NCBI GenBank assembly: GCA_025056455.1
Contig: JANWVY010000003.1
Coordinates: 1-64,000, forward strand
DNA: 64,000 bases
DNA from: Bryobacteraceae bacterium
GTDB taxonomy: Bacteria > Acidobacteriota > Terriglobia > Bryobacterales > Bryobacteraceae
Reading direction: 5' to 3'
The notes under the pieces are model-generated. The model was not told where the DNA came from. It saw only the letters and a list, made by a program, of their open reading frames with translations, and searched no databases. The translations under genes were made by a program, and so were the position numbers. Positions 28,189-37,582 of this stretch are shown here, in pieces. Each line of letters opens with the position of its first letter. Position 1 is the stretch's first letter.

Positions 28189-30164
28189 AATACTATTTAA
28201 CGGTTCCGATTTATTACGTCAACGCCGCGCCGCACATCGGCCATTTTTACACCACCATGGCGGCCGACGTGTTGAAGCGCTTCAAAATCATGCAGGGCTA
28301 CGACGTGGTGTTGACCACGGGAAGCGATGAGCACGGGCAAAACGTCGAGCGCGCCGCGCGCCTTCTTGGAAAGACTCCTGAAGAATACGCCACCCTGATC
28401 AGCCAGGAATTTCGCGAAACCTGGCAGAAGACTGGTCTTTTGGTGGACCGCTTCATGCGCACGTCTGACCCCCAGCACCATGCCAAGGTTCGCTGGCTGT
28501 TTGAACGGTGCCGAGAGAACGGCTACATCGAGAAGGGATCTTATACCGGGCAGTATTGTTTTAACTGCGAGCTGTATGTCAATGAAGCACAAGCCGGGGA
28601 CCCGTGCCCGGATTGTGGTCGCACAACGGAAACGGTCACCGAAGAGAATTACTTTTTCAAGCTTTCTGCTTTCCAGGACCGGCTGCTGCGGCTTTACGAG
28701 GAACAGCCGCAATTTATCCAGCCCGAAATCCGGCGCAATGAAGTCATCTCCTTTGTGCGGCAAGGACTGCGCGATCTTTCGATTACGCGCACTAGCATCA
28801 AATGGGGCATTCCGGTGCCAGTCGAAGGACACCACGTCTTTTATGTGTGGTTCGACGCGCTGATCACCTATATGAGCGCCGTCGAGGGCTCTGATCTGTG
28901 GCCCGCGGATCTACATTTGATCGGCAAAGAAATCGTTCGTTTCCACGCCGTGTACTGGCCGGCTTTTCTGATGGCAGCAGGGTTGCCGTTGCCCAAGCAG
29001 ATCTTTGCGCACGGATGGCTGCTTTTTGATGGCATGAAGATGAGCAAGACGCGGGGCAATATCGTGCGTGCAACTCCAATTCAACAGGCGATGGGAATTG
29101 ATGCGCTGCGGTATTACCTTCTGCGGGAAGTACCGTTTGGAGCGGATGGAAATTTTACCTATGAGGCGCTGGTAAGCCGCTATAACGCCGATCTGGCCAA
29201 CGGGCTCGGCAATCTCGTTTCCCGCACGCTGAGCATGATCCAGCAGTACCGGCAAGGAATAATCCCTGGGGCGGGGCAGGAGCCAAGCTGTGAGCCAGTT
29301 GCTGCGAAGGCGCGCGAGGTGCTGGCCAGTTATCCCGCCAGCATGGAGGCCTTTGAGTTTTCCCGGGCGCTCGAAAGCGTCTGGCAGTTGCTTGCTACAG
29401 CCGACAAGTTCATCGTTACCCAAGCCCCCTGGACCTTAGCGAAGAATCCCGAGGCGAGCTCCAAACTGGAGGCCACGCTCTATACTGCCGCTGAGGTGGT
29501 GCGGCTGGTGACGGCTTTGCTTTACCCCATCCTGCCCCATTCCGCGGCGAAGATCTGGTCCCAGCTCGGCATGACCACCCCCATTGACCAAGTACGGCTC
29601 GGAGATCTGGCTTGGGGAGGCTTGCCGCCGGGTCAGAAAATAGGCAAACCGGAAGGTGTCTTCCCTCGCTTGGATCCGAAGGCGACTGTTGCGCGATTGT
29701 TGGACCTGGAGGAAGCCGAACGCGAACGTCAGGACGCACTGGTGGGAAAGAAGCTGGTTGCCAAAACTCCTGCTGCCGCGCCAGAAGGCGGGGACCGAGG
29801 AGCGGGAATGCGGGAGGGCGTGGCGCCAATTGCTCCCGAGATCACCATTGACGATTTCGCCAAAGTCGATTTGCGGGTCGCGCGGGTCCTCGACGCTCAA
29901 CCGGTCGCAGGTGCTGACAAGCTTTTGCAACTTCAAGTGGATCTAGGCGAAGCGCAACCGCGCACCATCGTTGCTGGTATCGCGCTGGCCTACAAACCCG
30001 AGCAGCTGGTGGGCCGCAAGGTCGTCATTGTGGCCAATTTGGCGCCGCGCAAATTACGAGGTTTGGTTTCCCAAGGCATGATCGTGGCAGCTTCGCTTGA
30101 GGGAGGCCAGCCTGTCCTCGCGGGGTTCTTAGAGGATGTTCCCGTGGGAGCTCGACTCAAGTGA
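28185..30164 (+). CDS. metG: methionyl-tRNA synthetase with C-terminal tRNA-binding domain
   Basis: MetG charges tRNA-Met with methionine. The 659-residue product has the HIGH signature at residues 17-20 (PHIGHFYTT) and KMSKT near residue 284 in the Rossmann catalytic fold. A zinc knuckle is formed by two cysteine pairs (CFNC and CPDC, about 125-145), and an anticodon-binding helical domain follows. The C-terminal 105 residues are a Trbp111-like OB-fold (DFAKVDLRVARVL...APRKLRGLVSQGM), which supports dimerisation and tRNA binding. It starts inside the larC stop codon (ATGA) and its own TGA overlaps the GTG start of tatD, so the three genes are translationally coupled. Confidence 0.97.
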   Translation: MKYYLTVPIYYVNAAPHIGHFYTTMAADVLKRFKIMQGYDVVLTTGSDEHGQNVERAARLLGKTPEEYATLISQEFRETWQKTGLLVDRFMRTSDPQHHAKVRWLFERCRENGYIEKGSYTGQYCFNCELYVNEAQAGDPCPDCGRTTETVTEENYFFKLSAFQDRLLRLYEEQPQFIQPEIRRNEVISFVRQGLRDLSITRTSIKWGIPVPVEGHHVFYVWFDALITYMSAVEGSDLWPADLHLIGKEIVRFHAVYWPAFLMAAGLPLPKQIFAHGWLLFDGMKMSKTRGNIVRATPIQQAMGIDALRYYLLREVPFGADGNFTYEALVSRYNADLANGLGNLVSRTLSMIQQYRQGIIPGAGQEPSCEPVAAKAREVLASYPASMEAFEFSRALESVWQLLATADKFIVTQAPWTLAKNPEASSKLEATLYTAAEVVRLVTALLYPILPHSAAKIWSQLGMTTPIDQVRLGDLAWGGLPPGQKIGKPEGVFPRLDPKATVARLLDLEEAERERQDALVGKKLVAKTPAAAPEGGDRGAGMREGVAPIAPEITIDDFAKVDLRVARVLDAQPVAGADKLLQLQVDLGEAQPRTIVAGIALAYKPEQLVGRKVVIVANLAPRKLRGLVSQGMIVAASLEGGQPVLAGFLEDVPVGARLK

Positions 30165-30979
30165 AATCGCCCGCGCTCATTGACTCTCATTGTCATTTGG
30201 ACGCACCGGAGTTCGACGCCGACCGGCAGGAGGTTATTGAGCGGGCTTTTCACTCAGGTCTCGAGTGTTTGTTGGCAATTGGCACCGGCGACGGACCACC
30301 GGATCTCCAGGCGGCGATCCGGCTGGCCGACTCTTATTCGGGAATCTACGCTACCGTGGGGGTCCATCCTCACCACGCCGCGCAGTGGGGCGCAAGCACG
30401 CTGGCTGAGCTGGAGTCCCTGCTGCAACATCCCAAAGTGGTGGCGCTTGGTGAGATTGGCCTCGACTATCACTATGACTTTGCACCTCGCCCGCAGCAAC
30501 AGCGTGTCTTCGCGGAGCAACTGGCTCTGGCGCGGCGCTGCGGCGTACCCGTGATCATCCACACGCGCGAGGCTTGGGAAGACACTCTTCGGCTGCTGGA
30601 GGAGCACGCGGCCCAGGCGTGTTCCGGCGGCATTATGCACTGCTTCACAGGAGGCGCCAGCGAAGCCCGCCGCTGCCTGGATCTCGGATTTTTCCTCAGC
30701 TTTTCCGGAATCGTTACTTTTCCCAAGGCAACCGCCGTGCACGAGGCAGCGCGGCTAACTCCCTTGGAACGTCTCCTCTTAGAGACCGATTCTCCCTACC
30801 TGGCGCCCCTCCCCCACCGGGGAAAACGCAACGAACCGAGTTTCGTTGTCCACGTCGCGAGACGGTTAGCCGAATTGCGTGGGGAATCCTATGAGCAAGT
30901 GTTGGAAGCGACCTCAGCCAACTTCCGGCGGCTCTGTCTCGCTCGCAAGATTCAAGCTCTCCCTCCGACATCCCCCTAG
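30161..30979 (+). CDS. tatD: TatD-family metal-dependent deoxyribonuclease
   Basis: A 272-residue TIM-barrel amidohydrolase-like DNase. Metal ligands and family motifs are intact: IDSHCHLD at the start, VGVHPHHA, LGEIGLDYHYD, VIIHTREAW, MHCFTGG and LLETDSPYLAP. The start is GTG in the overlap GTGA with the metG stop. The metG-tatD order is widely conserved in bacteria, which supports the call. Its role is probably in DNA fragmentation or repair of 3' ends. The link to tRNA charging is unexplained. Confidence 0.95.
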   Translation: MKSPALIDSHCHLDAPEFDADRQEVIERAFHSGLECLLAIGTGDGPPDLQAAIRLADSYSGIYATVGVHPHHAAQWGASTLAELESLLQHPKVVALGEIGLDYHYDFAPRPQQQRVFAEQLALARRCGVPVIIHTREAWEDTLRLLEEHAAQACSGGIMHCFTGGASEARRCLDLGFFLSFSGIVTFPKATAVHEAARLTPLERLLLETDSPYLAPLPHRGKRNEPSFVVHVARRLAELRGESYEQVLEATSANFRRLCLARKIQALPPTSP

Positions 30980-31064
30980 TTCAGCGATCGCGCCGCGAAG
31001 ACATTACACCAGCAGGCTGCACTCCAGCATCCCAAATCATAGAAGAAACTTTCGGCCGCGACGA

Positions 31065-31094
31065 TTGCCAGCGGGAATAACAAAACGTTAAACT
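31065..31094 (+). promoter_or_regulatory. possible promoter of the polyprenyl synthase gene
   Basis: TTGCCA (31065-31070) and TAAACT (31089-31094) are 18 bases apart. The start codon at 31109 is 14 bases after the -10, so the leader would be about 8 bases long. Confidence 0.45.
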
Positions 31095-31108
31095 GGGTAG
31101 CTTCTTAC

Positions 31109-32125
31109 ATGGGTTTTACCAGCAAGTTAGGGCAGGCGCTCACCACACGAGAAATTGTGGACCTAGTTCGGGACGACTTGAAGCTGGTGGAACGCGAACT
31201 AGAAGTCGAGTCGGTGGGGAGCGTCGAGGCTGTGACCCAAATTGCGCGACACCTTCAGCGGAGTGGGGGAAAACGCCTGCGGCCAATTTTGCTGCTCTTA
31301 TCAGCTCGCGCAAGCCGTACGGGCGGGGACGCGCTTCCGCCCATCGCCATCCGTATGGCGGCAGTCGTTGAGTTGATCCATGGCGCCACGTTGATTCATG
31401 ACGACGTCATCGACGTTGCCCAGACACGGCGCGGCAGGCCCTCCTCAAACGTCATCTGGGGCAATCACGTGTCGGTGCTTTCCGGCGACTGGCTTTACAT
31501 GCAGGCCTTCCAGATTGCCCTGCGCGAGCGGAACTTCCACATCCTGGATATGCTGATTAACCTCACCCAAATGATGGTCGAGGGAGAGCTGTTGCAGCTA
31601 GAGCGCATTGGCAAGATGGACATCTCGGAGGCCGACTACATGCAGTTGATTGACCGTAAAACAGCGTGTCTGTTTTCGGTCTGCGCGAAGCTGGGCGCCC
31701 ATGTAGCGGGCGCCAGCGAATCCTTCGAAACGCGCCTGGGTGAATACGCTTGGAACGTCGGCATCGCCTTCCAGCTGGTGGATGATGTGTTGGACTTCAC
31801 AGCACGCGAAAGCGTTTTGGGTAAACCCGTAGGTTCAGACTTGCGGGAGGGGAAGGTGACTCTTCCGTTGATCTACGCCCTTGAGACGGCGTCCGAGCCG
31901 GAGCGGAGGAAGGTCGCCACTGTGCTGGCCGAAAAAAGCTACCAATCGGTCGCTTTCGACGAAATCCTGGCGATTCTCGAGCGGCATCGCGGCATTGACC
32001 GCGTTCGCGAGCGGGCCCAGCAGTTTACGGAAAAGGCCCGGGCCATCATCGCAGAGTTTCCCGACTCCCCTTATCAGCGCGCCCTGTCAGCAGTCACTGA
32101 CCTGGTAACGGACCGAGACTGCTAG
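31109..32125 (+). CDS. long-chain polyprenyl diphosphate synthase (octaprenyl-type)
   Basis: A 338-residue trans-prenyltransferase that condenses isopentenyl units, probably for the quinone side chain. The motifs are GGKRLRPILLLLSARAS, the first aspartate-rich motif LIHDDVIDVAQTRRGRPS (about residues 92-109) and the second one QLVDDVLDFTA (about 223-233). Small residues before the first DDxxD fit a long-chain product, but the exact chain length cannot be read. It lies 10 bases before the GT-C membrane protein in the same direction. A housekeeping role in respiration is expected. Confidence 0.93.
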   Translation: MGFTSKLGQALTTREIVDLVRDDLKLVERELEVESVGSVEAVTQIARHLQRSGGKRLRPILLLLSARASRTGGDALPPIAIRMAAVVELIHGATLIHDDVIDVAQTRRGRPSSNVIWGNHVSVLSGDWLYMQAFQIALRERNFHILDMLINLTQMMVEGELLQLERIGKMDISEADYMQLIDRKTACLFSVCAKLGAHVAGASESFETRLGEYAWNVGIAFQLVDDVLDFTARESVLGKPVGSDLREGKVTLPLIYALETASEPERRKVATVLAEKSYQSVAFDEILAILERHRGIDRVRERAQQFTEKARAIIAEFPDSPYQRALSAVTDLVTDRDC

Positions 32126-32135
32126 ACTAGCTACC

Positions 32136-33854
32136 GTGCTCGTCCCGTTGTTTCAATGGCTGCGGCGATCTGTGGACGACGGAACGGCTCTCCTATACGG
32201 AGAAATCTTTTGCCTTCTGGCTGCTATTTTGATCGCGCTGCTTGCTCCGCAACTAGGCCAGCGACGATTCGAGCGAATCGAGAGGGCAGCTGAGGGAGTG
32301 GATTTTCGCCTAGCTCTGTGGCTAGCGTTTCTCACACCGGTCGTCTTCCGCATCGCGTCGATTCCTCTTTATCCGCCGCCCCAGCCAAAAATTCACGACG
32401 AGTTCAGCTACTTGTTAATGGCGGACACGCTTCGCCTGGGAAGGATCGCCAACCCAGTTCATCCCATGCGCGAACACTTTGAGACCATCCACGTCATCCA
32501 TGATCCCACCTACGCTTCGAAATATCCGCTGCTGCAAGGTTTTGTGCTCGCCCTTCCGCAATGGTTTGGCTTGCCGGCTTATGTCGGCGTGTGGGTCGCG
32601 AACGGGGCCATGAGCGCGGCGATCTACTGGATGTTGCGGTCCTTTTTGTCCCCTGGATGGGCCCTGCTCAGCGTCTTAGTTGTGTTTCTCCGGGTGGGTA
32701 CTTTCAGTACTTGGATGCACAGCTACTGGGGAGGGGCGGCTTCGGCGGTTGGAGGGGCGCTGGCAGTGGGCGGCTTCATGCGCCTGAGGCAGAAGGCACA
32801 AACCGGGAACGCGATCTGGATGGGTCTTGGGATGGGAATGCTGGCCAACAGCCGGCCCTACGAAGGGGCGGTCTTGTCGGCTGTTTTAGCAGTTTCTTTT
32901 CTCGTTTGGCTTGTTCGCGATCCCACCCTCTCTTGGAATCGAAAAATACGACAGCTGGTGCTCCCACTTGTGGCCACGCTGGGGCTGGGACTTAGTGTGG
33001 TGGCCTACCACAACTATCGCGTCACGGGCTCAATGACCAAGTTGCCCTATATGCGGAACCGGGAACTCTATGGCACTCCACAGACCTTTTACTTCCAGCC
33101 ACCGGTTGCCGCAGTCCCTTCGAAATTTAAAGAAATCAACGACAACTACCACTGGCAGCTTGCCATGCACCAACGAGGGCAACGCTGGGACACGTTGTGG
33201 GTAGCCACGAAAGAAAAGTTCCGGGAGTTCTGGCCTTTTTTCCTCGGTCCCATCGCGTCGCTTCCCTTTACCGTGGCCCTGTTGCTGGTGAGGCGCGCAA
33301 AACTCCGCTTGCCGTGGATAGCAGCAGGCGCGGTGATGTTTGCCTCCGCGCTCTATCCCTTTTTCTACCCCCACTATTTGGGCCCGATTGCTGGTTTGTT
33401 GCTGTTGATCACTGTCCAGGGGTTGTTATGGATCCGAGAATGGAAGCCGCGGTCGAGGCCCGTTGGCCTTGCCCTTTCGCGATGGCTGCTTGTCGCCTTC
33501 CTCGGCGGTTTCAGCTTCAACCTCGCCCTGGACTTAAGCCTTCGCGATGCGGCGCGGCAGTACCGCACGCCGAGGACGCAGGTGCTTGAAGCCCTCGAAA
33601 AACTAGGCGGCTCTCATCTGGTGATTGTTAGATACACCCCTTTTCACGAGTTTCACTGGGAGATTGTCTACAACGCAGCCGATATTGACGCCTCCCCTGT
33701 GGTCTGGGCGCGGGACATGGGCCCGTGGAAAAATCAGGAGCTAATCAACTACTACCGGGGTCGCCGGGTGTGGCTGTTTGAACCCGATTTGCGGCCCCCG
33801 CGTCTTAAACCCTACCATTCTCTTCCAGAGCAGCTTTTACGGCAGGCTCGCTAG
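32136..33854 (+). CDS. GT-C (GT39/ArnT-like) membrane glycosyltransferase
   Basis: The 572-residue protein has about ten hydrophobic segments and starts at GTG 32136, 10 bases after the prenyl synthase. In the first periplasmic loop it has PKIHDEFSYLLMAD, where the Asp-Glu pair is typical of GT-C enzymes that use polyprenyl-phosphate sugars. HSYWGGAASAVGGALAVGGF and the ANSRPYEG loop match a group of acidobacterial GT39-like proteins. It could transfer a sugar from a lipid carrier onto protein, lipid A or another envelope glycan. The adjacent prenyl synthase gives a thematic link to lipid carriers, but this is inference. Acceptor and donor are unknown. Confidence 0.75.
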   Translation: MLVPLFQWLRRSVDDGTALLYGEIFCLLAAILIALLAPQLGQRRFERIERAAEGVDFRLALWLAFLTPVVFRIASIPLYPPPQPKIHDEFSYLLMADTLRLGRIANPVHPMREHFETIHVIHDPTYASKYPLLQGFVLALPQWFGLPAYVGVWVANGAMSAAIYWMLRSFLSPGWALLSVLVVFLRVGTFSTWMHSYWGGAASAVGGALAVGGFMRLRQKAQTGNAIWMGLGMGMLANSRPYEGAVLSAVLAVSFLVWLVRDPTLSWNRKIRQLVLPLVATLGLGLSVVAYHNYRVTGSMTKLPYMRNRELYGTPQTFYFQPPVAAVPSKFKEINDNYHWQLAMHQRGQRWDTLWVATKEKFREFWPFFLGPIASLPFTVALLLVRRAKLRLPWIAAGAVMFASALYPFFYPHYLGPIAGLLLLITVQGLLWIREWKPRSRPVGLALSRWLLVAFLGGFSFNLALDLSLRDAARQYRTPRTQVLEALEKLGGSHLVIVRYTPFHEFHWEIVYNAADIDASPVVWARDMGPWKNQELINYYRGRRVWLFEPDLRPPRLKPYHSLPEQLLRQAR

Positions 33855-34426
33855 CCAGCTGGCAAAAAACTCAGTCCGCTCTCCTAGGACTGGCGCATTT
33901 ACAGTGCATCTGCGGTCCGCGGAATTTTTTCTGGGGGCGTCTTCCCATCCCCGCGGAAAAAATGTCATAATCTTGTCGTGCTGCAACTAGGTTGCGAATA
34001 TTGCCCGTCGCAGGAGCGTTTCGTGACCGGCGCAAGCTGCAGGAGCTCGAGATGGCCACTCTGGTGATGGTACGCACTCAATGCTGCGAGTCTTTCCGCT
34101 GTAGCGGTGTTCGATGCGCAAATTGCCCCCACCGGCCAGAAAATCAAGCGAGCGTGAAATCGTTTTTGCAACAGAGTCGCTCGATGACTCTGGGGCGGAT
34201 GTTGCGCCCCTCCTCGGATAAGAAGGCTCCCGAGCTCCGTTAACGACAAGGATCCTCAGCCAAATCCCTGTCCCGGCGACTGAGATTAGCGTTTTCGCAG
34301 TTGCGACCCGGAGGCGAACATGCCGGACAGCCTCTCGGCTTGGAAGCGCTCCGAGTTTCGTAATGGAACCGTTAATCGTTAGAAACAAGTTAGAAATAGG
34401 CGGTTGCTACGCTAGCAGAGTCCCCT
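33855..34426. other. 572-base stretch without a recognisable gene
   Basis: No frame here has a ribosome-binding site together with recognisable protein features. There is a hairpin with AT-rich base (TTTTTTC near 33925-33931 and GAAAAAA ending at 33962, with GGGG/CCCC inside) and a short inverted repeat, AGAGTC-GCTCGAT-GACTCT (34173-34191). A short frame at 33992-34243 encodes a cysteine-containing peptide but looks like chance. The stretch could hold a regulatory region of the Oar-like receptor at 34427 or a decayed gene. Confidence 0.5.
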
Positions 34427-37400
34427 ATGAGTTCCTTGTTCTCGCTTCGGATGGGTCATTTTTCTTGTTTCTCTCAAATTCCGCGCAGCTGGGCCCTTTT
34501 GCTGGTCCTAGCTTTTGGTTGTTACGCCCAAGCGGACCGCGCCACTCTCACTGGCACGGTCACCGACGCCACTAACTCGGCGATCTCCGACGCTAAGATC
34601 AGCCTGCGCCACACCTCAACAGGATTCGTCCGGCAAACAGTGACGAATCAAGAAGGCATTTACTTGTTCCCGGGTTTGCCCGTGGGCGAATACGAGGTGA
34701 CGGCGGAAAAAGAAGGTTTTAAGTTGATCCGTTCCACGGGAGTGCTGCTCACCGTTGGGCAACGCGCCACCGTCAACCTTCGCATGGAAGTTGGAACCGT
34801 AACCAGCCAAGTCGAAGTCGTAGCCGAGGCCGTCGGCCTGGACAAAATGTCAGCAGAAATTGGCGGGGTGGTTTCCGGTTCGGATTTATCAGGCATCCCT
34901 CTGAATGGCCGCAATTGGGCTAGCTTCATGTTACTAGCGCCGGGAGCCGTGAACACCGGAGAAGGGAATCAAAACACCATTCGGTACTTCGGCCGCTCGC
35001 GGGACGAAAATAACTTCACTTTCGATGGCGTCGATGCAACCGGGGTGAAAGATCCGCGGCAAGAAGCAAACCTGAGACTGAATATCTCGCTCGATTCGAT
35101 AGCCGAATTCCGCGTCAGCTCGGCGCTGTACACAGCGGAAACAGGCGGAGGAGCGGGAGCTCAGGTCAACTTGGTAAGCAAGAGTGGAACCAACGAATTG
35201 CATGGCGGTTTGTTTGAGTTCTTCCGCAACGATAAGCTCGATGCCCGCCGTCCCATCGACGTGGCGCGACCACCTTTCCGCCTCAATCAGTTTGGTGGCA
35301 ATGTGGGGGGGCCCATCCGGAAGGACAAAACCTTCTACTTTGTAAATTTCGAGGGCTTGCGGCAGCGGCTGGCGCAAACTTTCATCGGCTTTGTGCCGAG
35401 CGCTGAATTCCGGGCCCGGGCGGCCGCGGCCTCACCAGCGATTCGCCCCGTGATGGAAGCCTACCGGCCGGGAACCGCCCGCACCGCAGATCCCAACATT
35501 GATCAGCTCACCTCCGTGGGCTCTCAGCCTTGGACCGAGAACAGCGGGTTAGTGAAGGTGGATCACCGCTTCAGCTCGTCCACTTCGATGTTCGTGCGAT
35601 ACAACGTAGATGACGGCGTGATTGATGAAATCCGGAATGCGCTGCTTGAAACCCGCACCAGTAATTTCCGAACCCAAAATGCCACCATTCAGTTCCAGCA
35701 CGTCTTTAGTCCCACTGTGCTGAGCGAGTCAAAGCTCGGCATGAACCGCTCCGCGCTGAACCGCAAGACGAACGGTACGTTTGGGGAAGGTGTCACGATT
35801 CCCGGCTTCATCGATCTCCAAGTGGATCGAAAGGAAGTCGAGATCGGAACGTCATATTCGCTGGTTCAAACGTTAGCTTGGACGCGCGGCCGGCACGCGT
35901 TCAAGTTTGGCGGTGAAATCCGGAAGGTGGATTTGATTTTCTCTGACACTGGTTCGATTCGAACCTCGTTTGCTGACCGGGAGAGCTTTTTACAAAACCG
36001 TGCCAACTCCATCAGCATTGCGGGCGCGAACCCGAGCCGGAAGGTTTTGCGTCCTTATTACTTCGCTTTCGCGCAGGATGAGGTGAAGTTGGCTCCGACC
36101 TTCACCATGAGCCTGGGCGCGCGCTACGAGTATTACTCCGTGGCCAGAGCCGCCGATGGGGCAGGCCGGGTTTTGGATTTGTGGCGTTGCGGCGGATTTT
36201 GTCCACCCGGAACGCCTTGGTATTTCCCGGACCGGAACAACATAGCTCCGCGCGTGGGCTTGGCTTGGGCTCCCGGACGGTTTCAAGGTAGGACCGTTTT
36301 CCGTCTTGGTTATGGAATCTTTTACGGGCCAGGTCAGCTGGACGACGTCAACGCAGCTCTGGACAGCATTCCAGAAACCTTTTCGCTTTCCCAGCGCGAT
36401 CAGCCGGCCTTGTCGTTTCCAGCTGCTGGCTTCGCTGCGCAAGCACGCTCTACGGGAGTCGCTCCTCGGTCTCTCCAACGCGATCGCCGTGACGGCTACA
36501 GCCAGCAATGGACTTTCTCCATTCAGCAACAGCTACCCTACGCCTTCGTCGCACAAGCGGCCTATGTGGGCAACAATGCCCATCACCAGTTCAACCGCAC
36601 CTTCATCAATGTGATTGATCCAGCGACAGGTCGCCGGCCGTTTCCCAATTTCAGTAATATTGGCGAGAAACAAAACCACGGCAATTCGAATTTCAACGGG
36701 CTGCAAGTTTCTCTCAACCGCGCTGCGCGGACCGGCTTTTCCTGGCAGATGCAGTACATGTGGTCCCACACCATCAACGACAACTCCGGCGCCGGTGACG
36801 GTGGGCAGTGGATGATTTCCGATTGTCGCCGCTGTGATCGTGGGGATGCGGACTGGGATGTCCGGCACACTTACACTTCGGCGGCCGTCTACAGTCTGCC
36901 CTTCGGAAAAGGGAAGCGATTTGGACCGGCGTCTGGCGTCGCGGGCGCGCTAATTAGCGGATGGGAGATTAGCGGACTCGGAACTGCGCGCACGGGTCGA
37001 CCTTTTTCGATTACGGTCAACCGCAGTGCGGCTGATCTTCCCAATGGCGTCGCCAGCACGCCGGGCGATAGTGCGCCCGCCCAGCGTCCTGACTATGTGG
37101 GTGGACCTTTGTATCCCGCCACCCGAACTCCAGATCAGTGGCTCAATCTGGCTGCTTTCCGCGTTCCCGCTCGAGGCACCTGGGGCAATCTTTCGCGTAA
37201 CTCAGCGCGCGGGCCCGGATTGTGGCAAGTCGACCTTGCAGCGGGAAAGACAACTCCCCTGGGGGAACGTTTTGGCTTAGAATTTCGGGCGGAGATGTTC
37301 AATTTATTCAATCGGGCGCAATATGGCCTGCCGAATGCAAACATCTCTCAACCAGCTCAGTTTGGCCGAATTACAAGCGTGGTTAATAACACGCCGACCG

Positions 37401-37450
37401 GGGCGGGTGGACCGCGTCAAGTGCAGTTCATGTTGCGGCTGAAGTTTTAA
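34427..37450 (+). CDS. TonB-dependent receptor, Oar-like
   Basis: The 1,007-residue outer-membrane protein has a rather long N-terminal segment before the hydrophobic core WALLLVLAFGCYAQA. A carboxypeptidase-regulatory-like domain (LTGTVTDATNSAISDAKISL) follows, then a plug with SGIPLNGRNWASFMLLAPGA and a barrel ending in LRLKF. It is shorter than the other two Oar-like receptors here. A cysteine-containing loop (RCGGFCPP and DCRRCD, about residues 585 and 800) may form disulfides outside the cell. A start at ATG 34451 (MGHFSCF) is possible. It is preceded by a 572-base non-coding stretch and followed by a convergent J-domain gene. The substrate is unknown. Confidence 0.88.
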   Translation: MSSLFSLRMGHFSCFSQIPRSWALLLVLAFGCYAQADRATLTGTVTDATNSAISDAKISLRHTSTGFVRQTVTNQEGIYLFPGLPVGEYEVTAEKEGFKLIRSTGVLLTVGQRATVNLRMEVGTVTSQVEVVAEAVGLDKMSAEIGGVVSGSDLSGIPLNGRNWASFMLLAPGAVNTGEGNQNTIRYFGRSRDENNFTFDGVDATGVKDPRQEANLRLNISLDSIAEFRVSSALYTAETGGGAGAQVNLVSKSGTNELHGGLFEFFRNDKLDARRPIDVARPPFRLNQFGGNVGGPIRKDKTFYFVNFEGLRQRLAQTFIGFVPSAEFRARAAAASPAIRPVMEAYRPGTARTADPNIDQLTSVGSQPWTENSGLVKVDHRFSSSTSMFVRYNVDDGVIDEIRNALLETRTSNFRTQNATIQFQHVFSPTVLSESKLGMNRSALNRKTNGTFGEGVTIPGFIDLQVDRKEVEIGTSYSLVQTLAWTRGRHAFKFGGEIRKVDLIFSDTGSIRTSFADRESFLQNRANSISIAGANPSRKVLRPYYFAFAQDEVKLAPTFTMSLGARYEYYSVARAADGAGRVLDLWRCGGFCPPGTPWYFPDRNNIAPRVGLAWAPGRFQGRTVFRLGYGIFYGPGQLDDVNAALDSIPETFSLSQRDQPALSFPAAGFAAQARSTGVAPRSLQRDRRDGYSQQWTFSIQQQLPYAFVAQAAYVGNNAHHQFNRTFINVIDPATGRRPFPNFSNIGEKQNHGNSNFNGLQVSLNRAARTGFSWQMQYMWSHTINDNSGAGDGGQWMISDCRRCDRGDADWDVRHTYTSAAVYSLPFGKGKRFGPASGVAGALISGWEISGLGTARTGRPFSITVNRSAADLPNGVASTPGDSAPAQRPDYVGGPLYPATRTPDQWLNLAAFRVPARGTWGNLSRNSARGPGLWQVDLAAGKTTPLGERFGLEFRAEMFNLFNRAQYGLPNANISQPAQFGRITSVVNNTPTGAGGPRQVQFMLRLKF

Positions 37451-37582
37451 CGCCAGAATACCGGGATGAAGTCCTGGGGGAGAGCCAGGGGAGCGGGCGT
37501 TGCGCCTCGCCTACATCCCGTTTACTTGAATCTCCTGGCTCCTAAAGTCCCGGCTGAGAGCACTGAAGCAGGCCGTGGGTGC

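Noticed and set aside
33992-34243. Short frame with a cysteine cluster in the gene-free stretch
   Set aside because: It has no ribosome-binding site, no promoter at the right place, and a composition like translated non-coding DNA.
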